Assembly: GCA_027489835.1 (NCBI GenBank)
Contig: JAIXZF010000224.1
Location: 1-5,294, forward strand
DNA from: Hyphomicrobiales bacterium
GTDB lineage: Bacteria > Pseudomonadota > Alphaproteobacteria > Rhizobiales > Beijerinckiaceae
Direction of reading: 5' to 3'
Length of the DNA stretch: 5,294 nt
Shown here: piece by piece, positions 1 through 5,294 of the stretch
Position numbering within the stretch: position 1 is the first letter of the stretch
Layout of the letters: every line of letters begins with the position of its first letter
Position numbers and translations under genes: made by a program
The notes under the pieces: generated by a model
Told to the model about the DNA's origin: nothing
What the model saw: the letters and a program-made list of their open reading frames with translations, nothing else
Databases searched by the model: none

Positions 1-57
1 GCGCGGCGCTTCGAGCGCGAGGCGGGCTTCGTCTCGGTGCCGCCGCCTTTCCCCTGA
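1..57 (+). CDS. 3' end of an unidentified gene (partial)
   Basis: An open frame from the left edge ends in TGA at 55-57 and encodes 18 residues, ending in FVSVPPPFP. The neighbouring leftward flavoprotein gene stops at 61, so the two genes would converge with a 3-bp gap, which is common in compact bacterial genomes. The frame is read through from the edge and has high GC at third positions. Too little is visible to recognise a family, and I assign no function. It could also be a chance open frame, because 57 bases without a stop is weak evidence. No hairpin terminator is visible in the gap between the two stop codons. Confidence 0.45.
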   Translation, partial: ARRFEREAGFVSVPPPFP

Positions 58-60
58 AGG

Positions 61-744
61 TCAGCGCACGCGCTTCGCCCCGCCGAGGCCGCGCCAGGTT
101 TCGACCGACATGGTCGGCAGGTCGAAGTAATCGCGCGTGCTGGCGTACCCCTGCCCGCCCATGCGCCCGACCGCGTCCAGCCGCTGAGGGTCGACATGCA
201 GGTTGGCGCGGTCGACCACATCGGCGGCGAAATGGGCGTAGACCACCTCGCCGAGGATGATCTCCCGCGAATTGCCGATGCCGAGCGTCGTGTGCTGGCG
301 GCATTCGAACGCCGCCGGCGCTTCGCCGATCCAGGGGCAAGCGACCTTGACCCCCGGCCTCGCCGTAAGCCCGGCCTCGACCAGTTCGTCGACGCCCGGC
401 TCGAACGGAACCGCGCAGACGTTCATGGCCTCGAGGATGGCGTCGGACACGATGTTGACGGTGAAGCACAGCGTCTCGCGCACATTGCGCCCCGTGTCCT
501 TCTGGGGCCCGGTGGGCCGATACTCGACGCCGAGCGCCAGGATCGCGGGATCCGCCGAAAGGCAGTTGAAGAAGCTGAACGGCGCGGCGTTCGGCGCCCC
601 GTCCTTGCCCACCGTCGTCACCAGCGCGATGGGGCGCGGCACGACCGCCCCGATCAGCAGCTTGTAGCGCTCGCGCGGCGTCAGCGCCGCGAAATCGAAG
701 GTCACCGTCTCGCGCTGGCCCTTGTTGCCGGACATCCCGTTCAT
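61..744 (-). CDS. Flavin reductase-domain FMN-binding protein (DIM6/NTAB family)
   Basis: This 227-residue protein has the flavin reductase-like split-barrel fold that binds FMN. Visible family features are the N-terminal VVPRPIALVTT strand (about residues 34-44), NAAPFSFFNCLSADPAIL (52-69), the KDTGRN segment near 82-87 with a following FTVNIV strand, the PFEPGVDELVEAGLT stretch (113-127), and the C-terminal LDAVGRMGGQGYASTRDYF (189-207). Relatives reduce free flavin for two-component monooxygenases or act as FMN oxidoreductases on small molecules; the substrate here is not evident. No signal peptide or membrane segment is seen, so it should be cytoplasmic. The ATG at 744-742 overlaps the stop of the upstream GntR gene (ATGA), and AGGGG lies 11 nt upstream at 760-756. 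A second ATG at 735 has a poorer upstream sequence. The same frame stays open upstream into gntR, but that part reads as an arginine-rich shadow. Expression is probably tied to the regulator by translational coupling. Confidence 0.9.
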   Translation of the reverse strand: MNGMSGNKGQRETVTFDFAALTPRERYKLLIGAVVPRPIALVTTVGKDGAPNAAPFSFFNCLSADPAILALGVEYRPTGPQKDTGRNVRETLCFTVNIVSDAILEAMNVCAVPFEPGVDELVEAGLTARPGVKVACPWIGEAPAAFECRQHTTLGIGNSREIILGEVVYAHFAADVVDRANLHVDPQRLDAVGRMGGQGYASTRDYFDLPTMSVETWRGLGGAKRVR

Positions 745-1520
745 GTCGGCGACAGCCCCTCGCTGGCGGCATAGGGACCGAGAAGATCGCGGATATCCCT
801 GTCGACCCGAGGCGCGATCAGCGCTCGCGAGACGACGGCCTGGAGATGATGGTCCATGAGATCGGCGGCCTGGCGGCTGTCGCCCTTCAGCAGCGCGTCG
901 ATGAGCTGCCGGTGCTCGGACACCGCGCATTCCGAGGAATGGGGCCGTCCGTAGATGGCGAGGATCAGCGAGCAGCGCGAGCTGACCTCCTCGACATAGC
1001 GCACCAGCAGCGCGTTGCCGGTCATCTCGACGAGCTTGATGTGGAACTCTCCGGCGAGCCTGATCGATTCCGGCCCGTCGCGCCCGAGCGCAGCCTCCTC
1101 CATCCGCACATGGCGTTCGAGCTGGTCGGCCTGCGCCCGCGTCAGTCGCCCGGCCAGCATCTCGGCCACCAGCCGCTCGAGCCCGCGCCGGACATCGAAC
1201 ACGTCCCTCGCCTCTTCCAGCGTCGGATAGGCGACCGACGCTCCGCGGTTCGGCTTCAGCTCGACGAGGCCCTCGATGGACAGACGGCCCAGTGCCTCGC
1301 GCACCAGCGTGCGGCTGACGCCCAGCCGGTCGCCGATCGCGTCTTCGGGCAGTTTCATGCCGGGGCTCAGCGCCTGTTCGATGATCGCCTTGCGCAGCGC
1401 GCGATAGACCGACAGCGCACGCTGCCCCGGCTGGCTCGCCTGTGGCGCCGCGCCGGCTTCGTCCGCACGGGATTTTGCTGTGGGTTTCGGATTGCGCACG
1501 TTTCGACTGCTTGGTCTCAT
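741..1520 (-). CDS. GntR-family transcriptional regulator, FadR/FCD subfamily
   Basis: This is a 259-residue DNA-binding regulator. After an unusually long, Arg/Ala/Pro-rich N-terminal tail (about residues 1-33), a GntR winged helix-turn-helix spans roughly 36-99. It includes LPEDAIGDRLGVSRTLVREA (57-76) and the wing LKPNRGASVA (88-97). An all-helical FCD effector domain follows (about 105-235). The usual FCD metal ligands are all present: D109 in FDVRR, H160 in EFHIKL, H203 in SEHRQL, and H225 in MDHHLQ, so a metal-assisted carboxylate ligand is plausible. The ATG at 1520 was chosen because the frame upstream, back to another ATG at 1601, crosses the probable operator/promoter and reads unlike a GntR protein. 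Its Shine-Dalgarno is weak (AACGGG directly upstream). The stop at 743-741 overlaps the flavoprotein start. Divergent orientation to the importer operon suggests it controls that operon and itself; this is inference. Confidence 0.9.
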   Translation of the reverse strand: MRPSSRNVRNPKPTAKSRADEAGAAPQASQPGQRALSVYRALRKAIIEQALSPGMKLPEDAIGDRLGVSRTLVREALGRLSIEGLVELKPNRGASVAYPTLEEARDVFDVRRGLERLVAEMLAGRLTRAQADQLERHVRMEEAALGRDGPESIRLAGEFHIKLVEMTGNALLVRYVEEVSSRCSLILAIYGRPHSSECAVSEHRQLIDALLKGDSRQAADLMDHHLQAVVSRALIAPRVDRDIRDLLGPYAASEGLSPT

Positions 1521-1587
1521 CCCGTTTCTGGCACGTCCGCCGCAGGCTTCGCAAATCGGTGAAGTGCCGGACTTGTCGATCAGGATC

Positions 1588-1616
1588 GCATACAATACCA
1601 TTCCTGAAGTGCATAC
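1588..1616. promoter_or_regulatory. Candidate GntR operator pair (two GTATGC sites)
   Basis: The hexamer GCATAC occurs at 1588-1593 and again at 1611-1616, 23 bp apart, about two helical turns. On the minus strand these read TTGTATGCGA and TCGTATGCAC, each an imperfect palindrome close to the GTATAC-type cores bound by many FadR/FCD regulators. The sites flank and overlap the extended -10-like sequence of the leftward promoter, as expected for autorepression. Binding by the adjacent regulator is inference. Confidence 0.4.
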
Positions 1617-1662
1617 GAAATGACTGATCTTTGTGCACGCTCTGACGGATTTCTGTGCAACG

Positions 1663-1679
1663 CGCCTTCATGGAAGGCG
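1663..1679 (+). other. Short hairpin or dyad in the binding-protein leader
   Basis: CGCCTTC (1663-1669) and GAAGGCG (1673-1679) are perfect 7-bp inverted repeats around a 3-nt ATG loop. It lies about 30 nt upstream of the chosen start of the binding-protein gene and about 18 nt before its Shine-Dalgarno. It could be an RNA hairpin in the 5' leader or a protein-binding dyad. The loop ATG is in frame with the gene, but it has no good ribosome-binding site and would be buried in the hairpin. Confidence 0.35.
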
Positions 1680-1697
1680 ATGGCCGATGGTGGCTGC

Positions 1698-1703
1698 GGG
1701 AGG
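1698..1703 (+). promoter_or_regulatory. Ribosome binding site of the substrate-binding protein
   Basis: GGGAGG sits 5 nt before the ATG at 1709. It is a strong Shine-Dalgarno and decides this start over the in-frame GTG at 1655 and ATG at 1670, neither of which has comparable pairing. It also places the signal peptide at the very N-terminus. Confidence 0.75.
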
Positions 1704-1708
1704 TTGGC

Positions 1709-3331
1709 ATGAACGGGACGGGTTTCACCATTCGCGGCGGCGCGGGGCGCCGCTGGCTGGTCGGCGCCGGGCTGGCGCTGGCGCTGGCCGGCTTTGCATC
1801 CGGCAACGCCGTCGCGCAGCAGGGCAAGACCCTGAAATGGGGCGCTGCCCGCGAGATCGCTTCGCTCGATCCCTATTCCTTCGGCGAAACCTTCACCCTC
1901 TCGGTGCTGAACCATGTCTATGAAGGGCTGGTGCGCTACACCGGCGATCTGAAGATCGAGCCGGCGCTGGCCGAGAGCTGGGAGACCGTTTCCCCCACCG
2001 TGTGGCGCTTCAAGCTCCGGCAGGGCGTCAAGTTCCACAACGGCAACCCCTTCACTGCCGACGACGTGCTCGCCTCCCTGGCCCGCGTCACGCACGAGAC
2101 CTCGCCGCTGAAAGGCAACCTCCCGGCCTACAAATCCTCGCGCAAGATCGACGACCACACCGTCGAGATCGAGGTCAACGGGCCCTACCCCCTGCTGCTC
2201 AACGACCTGACCAACATCTACATCCTCGACAAGGAGTGGATGGAGGCCAACGGCGCCTCGCTGCCGACCGACTCCGGCAAGGGCGTGAAGGGCTTCGCCA
2301 CCGACAACGCCAACGGCACCGGCCCTTTCGTGGTCGAGAGCCGCCGCGCGGATGCCCGCACGGTCTTCGTCGCCAACCCGGCCTGGTGGGACAAGCCGCA
2401 GCATAATGTCGCCCGCATCGAGTTCCTGCCGATCAGCTCGGCCGCGACGCGCGTGGCCGCCCTGCTGTCGGGCGAGATCGACTTCACCAACGTCGCGCCC
2501 CTGCAGGACCTGCAGCGCCTCTCCGCCTCGCCGGAGGTGAAGGTGCTGCAGACCAACGAGCTGCGCACCGTGATCTTCGCCTTCAACCTGAAGGACAAGC
2601 TGTTCGAGAGCGACGTCACCGACAAGAACCCGCTCTCTGACATCCGCGTCCGGGAGGCCATGTACCGCGCCATCGACATTGACGGCGTGCAGCGGCGGGC
2701 GATGCGCGGGCTTTCGCGCAACACGGGGGCCATCGTGGCGCCCGCGATTCCGGGCTACACGCCCGAGCAGGATGCGCGCCTGCCCTTCGATCTCGACGGC
2801 GCGCGCCGGCTGCTGACGGCGGCCGGGTATCCGAACGGCTTCTCCTTCAACTTCAACTGCCAGAGCGACGGTCTGGTGAACGAGGAGGAGTTCTGCCAGG
2901 CGGTGGCGTCGATGTGGTCGCGCGCCGGGCTGCGCCCCAATCTGAGCCTCGGGCCGCGCTCGACCCAGACCCCTAAGCGCGTGCGCGGCGAATTCGACGT
3001 CATCTCGTTCGGCTGGGCCAACGAGCCGATGATCGACGCCTACTCGATCCTGATCCAGGTCATGCGCTCGCGCAGCGGCGCGGGCGGCGTGTTCAACTGG
3101 GGCAATTGGGGGCGCGCCGACATCGACGCGCTGATCGACAAGGCTGGCGTGGAGCTCGACAATGCCAAGCGCATCCCGATGATGGCCGAGGCTCTGATGA
3201 TCGCCAAGCGCGAGCACCTGTTCATTCCGCTGCACAACCAGCCGATGGCCTGGGCGATGCGCAGCAGCATCGCCGAAACCGTGCAGGCCTCGGACAACAA
3301 GCCGCGCATCTGGCTGACCCGGATGCGATGA
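1709..3331 (+). CDS. ABC transporter substrate-binding protein, family 5 (SBP_bac_5)
   Basis: This 540-residue periplasmic receptor feeds solute to the permeases encoded downstream. The N-terminus is a signal peptide: basic region with R14 R15, hydrophobic core about 17-30, and a likely signal peptidase I site after AVA at residue 36. The RR is followed by WLV, a poor match to a Tat motif, so Sec export is more likely. Family-5 hallmarks are SLDPY (52-56), NHVYEGLV (68-75), the signature around WRFKLRQGVKFHNGNPFTADDV (99-120), NGTGPF (202-207), RVREAMYRAIDIDG (313-326), and a C-terminal IPLHNQPMAWAMR segment (506-518). Length is normal for the family. Cys384 and Cys396, the only two in the mature protein, may form a disulfide. 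Family members bind di- and oligopeptides, opines, nickel complexes, glutathione or other small compounds, and sequence alone does not decide. It is the first gene of its operon and is followed by a strong stem-loop. Confidence 0.93.
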   Translation: MNGTGFTIRGGAGRRWLVGAGLALALAGFASGNAVAQQGKTLKWGAAREIASLDPYSFGETFTLSVLNHVYEGLVRYTGDLKIEPALAESWETVSPTVWRFKLRQGVKFHNGNPFTADDVLASLARVTHETSPLKGNLPAYKSSRKIDDHTVEIEVNGPYPLLLNDLTNIYILDKEWMEANGASLPTDSGKGVKGFATDNANGTGPFVVESRRADARTVFVANPAWWDKPQHNVARIEFLPISSAATRVAALLSGEIDFTNVAPLQDLQRLSASPEVKVLQTNELRTVIFAFNLKDKLFESDVTDKNPLSDIRVREAMYRAIDIDGVQRRAMRGLSRNTGAIVAPAIPGYTPEQDARLPFDLDGARRLLTAAGYPNGFSFNFNCQSDGLVNEEEFCQAVASMWSRAGLRPNLSLGPRSTQTPKRVRGEFDVISFGWANEPMIDAYSILIQVMRSRSGAGGVFNWGNWGRADIDALIDKAGVELDNAKRIPMMAEALMIAKREHLFIPLHNQPMAWAMRSSIAETVQASDNKPRIWLTRMR

Positions 3332-3338
3332 GCGCCCA

Positions 3339-3362
3339 CCCCCGCGCGGCCACGCGCGGGGG
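3339..3362 (+). promoter_or_regulatory. GC-rich intercistronic stem-loop (attenuator or mRNA stabiliser)
   Basis: CCCCCGCGCG (3339-3348) pairs perfectly with CGCGCGGGGG (3353-3362) around a 4-nt GCCA loop, a 10-bp all-GC stem starting 7 nt after the binding-protein stop codon. No T-run follows, so it is not a classical intrinsic terminator. Stem-loops at this position in binding-protein-dependent importer operons commonly protect the upstream mRNA from 3' exonucleases and lower expression of the permease genes. That role is inferred here. Confidence 0.7.
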
Positions 3363-3392
3363 CTTCACCTCTGGCAACGGGGCGGCTCCGGC

Positions 3393-4385
3393 ATGCTGGT
3401 TTTCCTTGCGAAGCGGCTCGTGAACGCGGCAGGCGTGATGCTCACCGTCGCGCTCATCGCGTTCGTGATCTTCCGCTTCGTCGGCGATCCGGTGGAGCTG
3501 ATGCTCAACGAGCAGGCGAGCCAGGCCCAGCGTGACGAGCTGCGCGAACGGCTCGGCCTCAACCGCAATCTGGTGGCGCAGTTCGCCACCTTCGTCGCCA
3601 ACGCCGCGCGCGGCGATTTCGGCATCTCCTACCGCAACCAGCAGGAGGTCTTCACCCTCATCGCCGAGCGCTTCCCGGCGACGCTGGAGCTGGTGCTGGT
3701 CGCGACAATCCTGTCGCTCGTCGTAGGCATCCCGCTCGGGGTCTACACGGCGATCCGGCGCGACAGCCTGTCGGCGCGCCTCCTAGAGTTCGTCTCCGTG
3801 CTCGGCGTCTCGCTGCCCAGCTTCGCGCTGGGCATTTTGTTCATCCTCTTGTTCTCGGTCACGCTGCAATGGCTCCCGGCCTTCGGGCGCGGCGAGGTCG
3901 TCCAGATCGGCGGCTGGTCGACGGGGCTTCTCACCCCCTCGGGCCGCCTTGCGCTGATCCTGCCGGGCATTACCCTGTCGCTGTTCCAGATCACGCTGGT
4001 GATGCGGCTCGTGCGGGCCGAGATGCTGGAAACCATGCGCACGGAATTCATCCGCTTCGCGCGGGCCAGGGGACTGTCGAACCGGGTCGTCCATTTCCGC
4101 TACGCCCTGCGCAACTGCCTGATGCCGGTGATCACCGTCACGGGCCTGCAGATCGGCAATCTCATCGCCTTCGCGCTGGTCACCGAAACCGTGTTCCAGT
4201 GGCCGGGCATGGGCCTGCTCTTCGTGCAGGCGGTCACCTTCGTCGACATCCCCGTGATGGCGGCCTACCTCATGGTCGTCTCCTTCATCTTCGTCGCGCT
4301 CAACACGGCGGTCGACCTGCTCTACGCCTATGTCGATCCGCGCCTGCGCGAGGATGCCGTCGCGGGAGCCGGCAATGCGCGCTGA
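3393..4385 (+). CDS. ABC transporter permease, DppB/OppB type
   Basis: This 330-residue inner-membrane protein is one half of the importer channel. About six membrane segments are visible, roughly at residues 9-30, 98-120, 131-157, 185-206, 245-268 and 286-312. DppB-type marks include the N-terminal LAKRLVNAAGVMLTV, the periplasmic ERLGLNRNLVAQF (52-64), GDFGISYRNQQEV (74-86), and the C-terminal YAYVDPRLR (311-319). The cytoplasmic EAA loop that docks the ATPase is at about 218-246 (EFIRFARARGLSNRVVHFRY, then LMPVIT) and keeps its glycine (G227). The start at 3393 begins directly with the first membrane helix as usual for the family, but the Shine-Dalgarno is only a diffuse GGGGCGG several bases upstream. 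Sixty-one bases, including a stem-loop, separate it from the binding-protein gene. Its 3' end overlaps the next permease gene by 11 bp, so the two subunits are probably translated together. Confidence 0.93.
   Translation: MLVFLAKRLVNAAGVMLTVALIAFVIFRFVGDPVELMLNEQASQAQRDELRERLGLNRNLVAQFATFVANAARGDFGISYRNQQEVFTLIAERFPATLELVLVATILSLVVGIPLGVYTAIRRDSLSARLLEFVSVLGVSLPSFALGILFILLFSVTLQWLPAFGRGEVVQIGGWSTGLLTPSGRLALILPGITLSLFQITLVMRLVRAEMLETMRTEFIRFARARGLSNRVVHFRYALRNCLMPVITVTGLQIGNLIAFALVTETVFQWPGMGLLFVQAVTFVDIPVMAAYLMVVSFIFVALNTAVDLLYAYVDPRLREDAVAGAGNAR
4364..4368 (+). promoter_or_regulatory. Ribosome binding site of the second permease
   Basis: GGGAG lies inside the end of the first permease gene, 6 nt before the ATG at 4375. 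It supports the overlapping start for the second permease rather than the later in-frame ATG at 4432. Confidence 0.6.
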
Positions 4386-5294
4386 GCGGGCGGCGCGCAC
4401 AGGCTGGCTCTTCAGGGCCCTCGACAGCGACATGGGCTGGAGCTTCAGGCGAACGCCGGCCGCCTGGGCCTCGGCGCTGGTCATCGTGCTCCTGGTCGTC
4501 AGCGCCTTCGCCGCGCCGCTGATCGCTCCGCAAAACCCTTACGATCTGCGCCAGGTCTTCATCGACAAGGCCGAGCTGCCGCCGATCTGGAAACAGGATG
4601 GCGAGGCGCCCTTCCTGCTCGGCACGGACCCGCAGGGCCGCGACGTGCTCTCCACCATCCTCTACGGCACGCGCGTCTCGCTGATCATCGGGCTCGCCAG
4701 CGTGCTGCTGTCAATGGCGATCGGCGTCACCATCGGGCTCGTGGCCGGCTATCATGGCGGCTGGATCGACAATCTCCTGATGCGGCTCGCGGACACAGTT
4801 CTGTCCATCCCGACGCTGCTGATGGCGATCCTGGTCAGCGCGCTGTTTCGCGAGATGCTGCCGCCCGGGTTGCGCGAGCCCTTCGCGGCAGGCGTCATCG
4901 TGCTGTCGATCTCGCTGACGAACTGGGTGCAGTATGCCCGCACGGTCCGCGCGCTGACCATGGTCGAGCGCAAGAAGGAGTACGTGCTCGCGGCCAGGAT
5001 CATCAAGGTCCCGCCGCTCAGGATCATGCGCCGCCACATCCTGCCCAACACCATGACGCCGGTGCTGGTGGCCGCCACGCTGAACCTCGGCCTCGCCATT
5101 CTCTCGGAGGCCACGCTGTCCTTCCTCGGCGTCGGCATGCCGATCACCCAGCCCTCGCTCGGCACGCTGATCCGCATTGGCAACCAGTACCTGTTCTCCG
5201 GCTCATGGTGGCTGGTCGTGTTTCCCGCAGTGCAGCTCGGCCTGATCGTGCTGTCGGTCAACCTGCTCGGCGACTGGCTGCGCGACGCGCTCAA
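4375..5294 (+). CDS. ABC transporter permease, DppC/OppC type (3' end outside window)
   Basis: This is the second channel subunit, open from the ATG at 4375 to the right edge with 306 complete codons. A cytoplasmic N-terminus leads into a first membrane helix (about 30-50). The DppC-type hallmark LLGTDPQGRDVLSTILYGTR follows at 81-100, then the transmembrane core with helices near 102-124, 140-158, 170-188, 228-246 and 278-298. The protein currently ends GDWLRDAL, and relatives finish within about 5-10 residues of this point (typically NPRLR-like; the last two bases AA fit Asn), so almost the whole gene is present. The EAA loop (about 202-224, EYVLAARIIKVPPLRIMRRH then ILPN) is clear but carries Lys211 where the motif normally has an invariant Gly. 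It overlaps the first permease by 11 bp. ATPase genes would be expected just downstream. Confidence 0.92.
   Translation, partial: MRAERAARTGWLFRALDSDMGWSFRRTPAAWASALVIVLLVVSAFAAPLIAPQNPYDLRQVFIDKAELPPIWKQDGEAPFLLGTDPQGRDVLSTILYGTRVSLIIGLASVLLSMAIGVTIGLVAGYHGGWIDNLLMRLADTVLSIPTLLMAILVSALFREMLPPGLREPFAAGVIVLSISLTNWVQYARTVRALTMVERKKEYVLAARIIKVPPLRIMRRHILPNTMTPVLVAATLNLGLAILSEATLSFLGVGMPITQPSLGTLIRIGNQYLFSGSWWLVVFPAVQLGLIVLSVNLLGDWLRDAL

Larger units (their letters stand above)
1521..1708. promoter_or_regulatory. Divergent intergenic control region
   Basis: The gap between the gntR start and the binding-protein start should hold the promoters for both operons. It contains an A/T-richer core (about 1588-1632) that stands out from the GC-rich surroundings. 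On the minus strand an extended -10-like TGGTATTGT (1600-1592) is visible, with only a weak TTTCGT -35 candidate at 1620-1615. On the plus strand TACAAT (1591-1596) resembles a -10 but has no good -35 at the right distance. The promoter elements are therefore tentative; the role of the region as a whole is much safer. Confidence 0.6.

Noticed and set aside
1521..1601. Longer GntR start at 1601
   Set aside because: The added 27 residues would be encoded by the probable promoter/operator DNA, the spacing to any Shine-Dalgarno is wrong (AGGA abuts the ATG), and GntR proteins do not need this extension.
1709..1816. Twin-arginine (Tat) export signal in the binding protein
   Set aside because: An RR pair is present, but the following residues are WLV rather than xFLK, and the Sec-type hydrophobic core and AVA cleavage site suffice.
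745..1827. Upstream extension of the flavoprotein frame, giving a 588-residue fusion
   Set aside because: The extra N-terminal part overlaps gntR in another frame and reads as Arg/Ala/Gly-rich low-complexity sequence. The family fold begins right at the ATG overlapping the gntR stop.
1580..3235. Long open frame of 551 codons on the minus strand, antisense to the binding-protein gene
   Set aside because: It mirrors the codon frame of the binding-protein gene, is rich in Arg, His, Gly and Val without any recognisable domain, and its length is explained by high GC at third positions. The plus-strand gene has a signal peptide, a Shine-Dalgarno and clear family motifs.
3339..3362. Intrinsic transcription terminator ending the operon after the binding-protein gene
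   Set aside because: The stem is strong but no T-run follows, and the two permease genes downstream clearly belong to the same importer with no separate promoter visible in the 61-bp gap.
3783..4484. Minus-strand open frame of 233 codons opposite the first permease
   Set aside because: It is full of Glu, Arg, His, Gln and Asp with no fold, the usual shadow of a hydrophobic membrane protein read in reverse.
4752..5294. Minus-strand open frame of 180 codons at the right edge
   Set aside because: It lies opposite the DppC-type permease, whose plus-strand motifs (TDPQGRD, EAA loop, GDWLRDAL) are unmistakable; the antisense product is Ser/Arg-rich and featureless.

Overview
The window looks like a chromosomal segment from a high-GC (roughly two thirds G+C by eye) Gram-negative bacterium, most likely an alphaproteobacterium of the Hyphomicrobiales (Bradyrhizobium/Bosea-like). 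That placement is an inference from codon use and protein style and was not tested by any search. No RNA gene, insertion sequence, CRISPR array or phage gene is visible.

Layout. The last 18 codons of a rightward gene end at 57. A leftward two-gene operon follows: a GntR/FadR-type (FCD) regulator (1520 to 741) and a flavin-reductase-domain FMN-binding protein (744 to 61), joined by a 4-bp ATGA stop/start overlap. The flavoprotein and the partial gene converge with only 3 bp between their stop codons. A 188-bp divergent intergenic region (1521-1708) separates this operon from a rightward family-5 (peptide/opine/nickel-type) ABC importer operon. That operon has a periplasmic substrate-binding protein (1709-3331), a DppB-type permease (3393-4385) and a DppC-type permease (4375 to beyond the right edge). 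The DppC-type gene runs off the window only a few codons before its expected end. ATPase genes of DppD/DppF type would be expected next but are not in view.

How it may work together. The binding protein captures a small solute in the periplasm and the two permeases form the membrane channel. The GntR-type regulator, divergently transcribed, probably senses the solute or a metabolite of it and controls both directions from the shared intergenic region. Two GTATGC near-palindromes 23 bp apart there are candidate operators. The flavoprotein, translationally coupled to the regulator, may act on the imported compound or supply reduced flavin. The substrate cannot be read from the sequence. A perfect 10-bp GC stem-loop between the binding-protein gene and the first permease gene probably sets the high binding-protein to permease ratio usual for such importers.

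Overall this is an uptake-plus-regulator-plus-flavoenzyme locus of recognisable families. I see no wholly new type of system. The points most worth a second look are the candidate operator pair, the intercistronic stem-loop, and a Lys at the normally invariant Gly of the EAA loop in the second permease.
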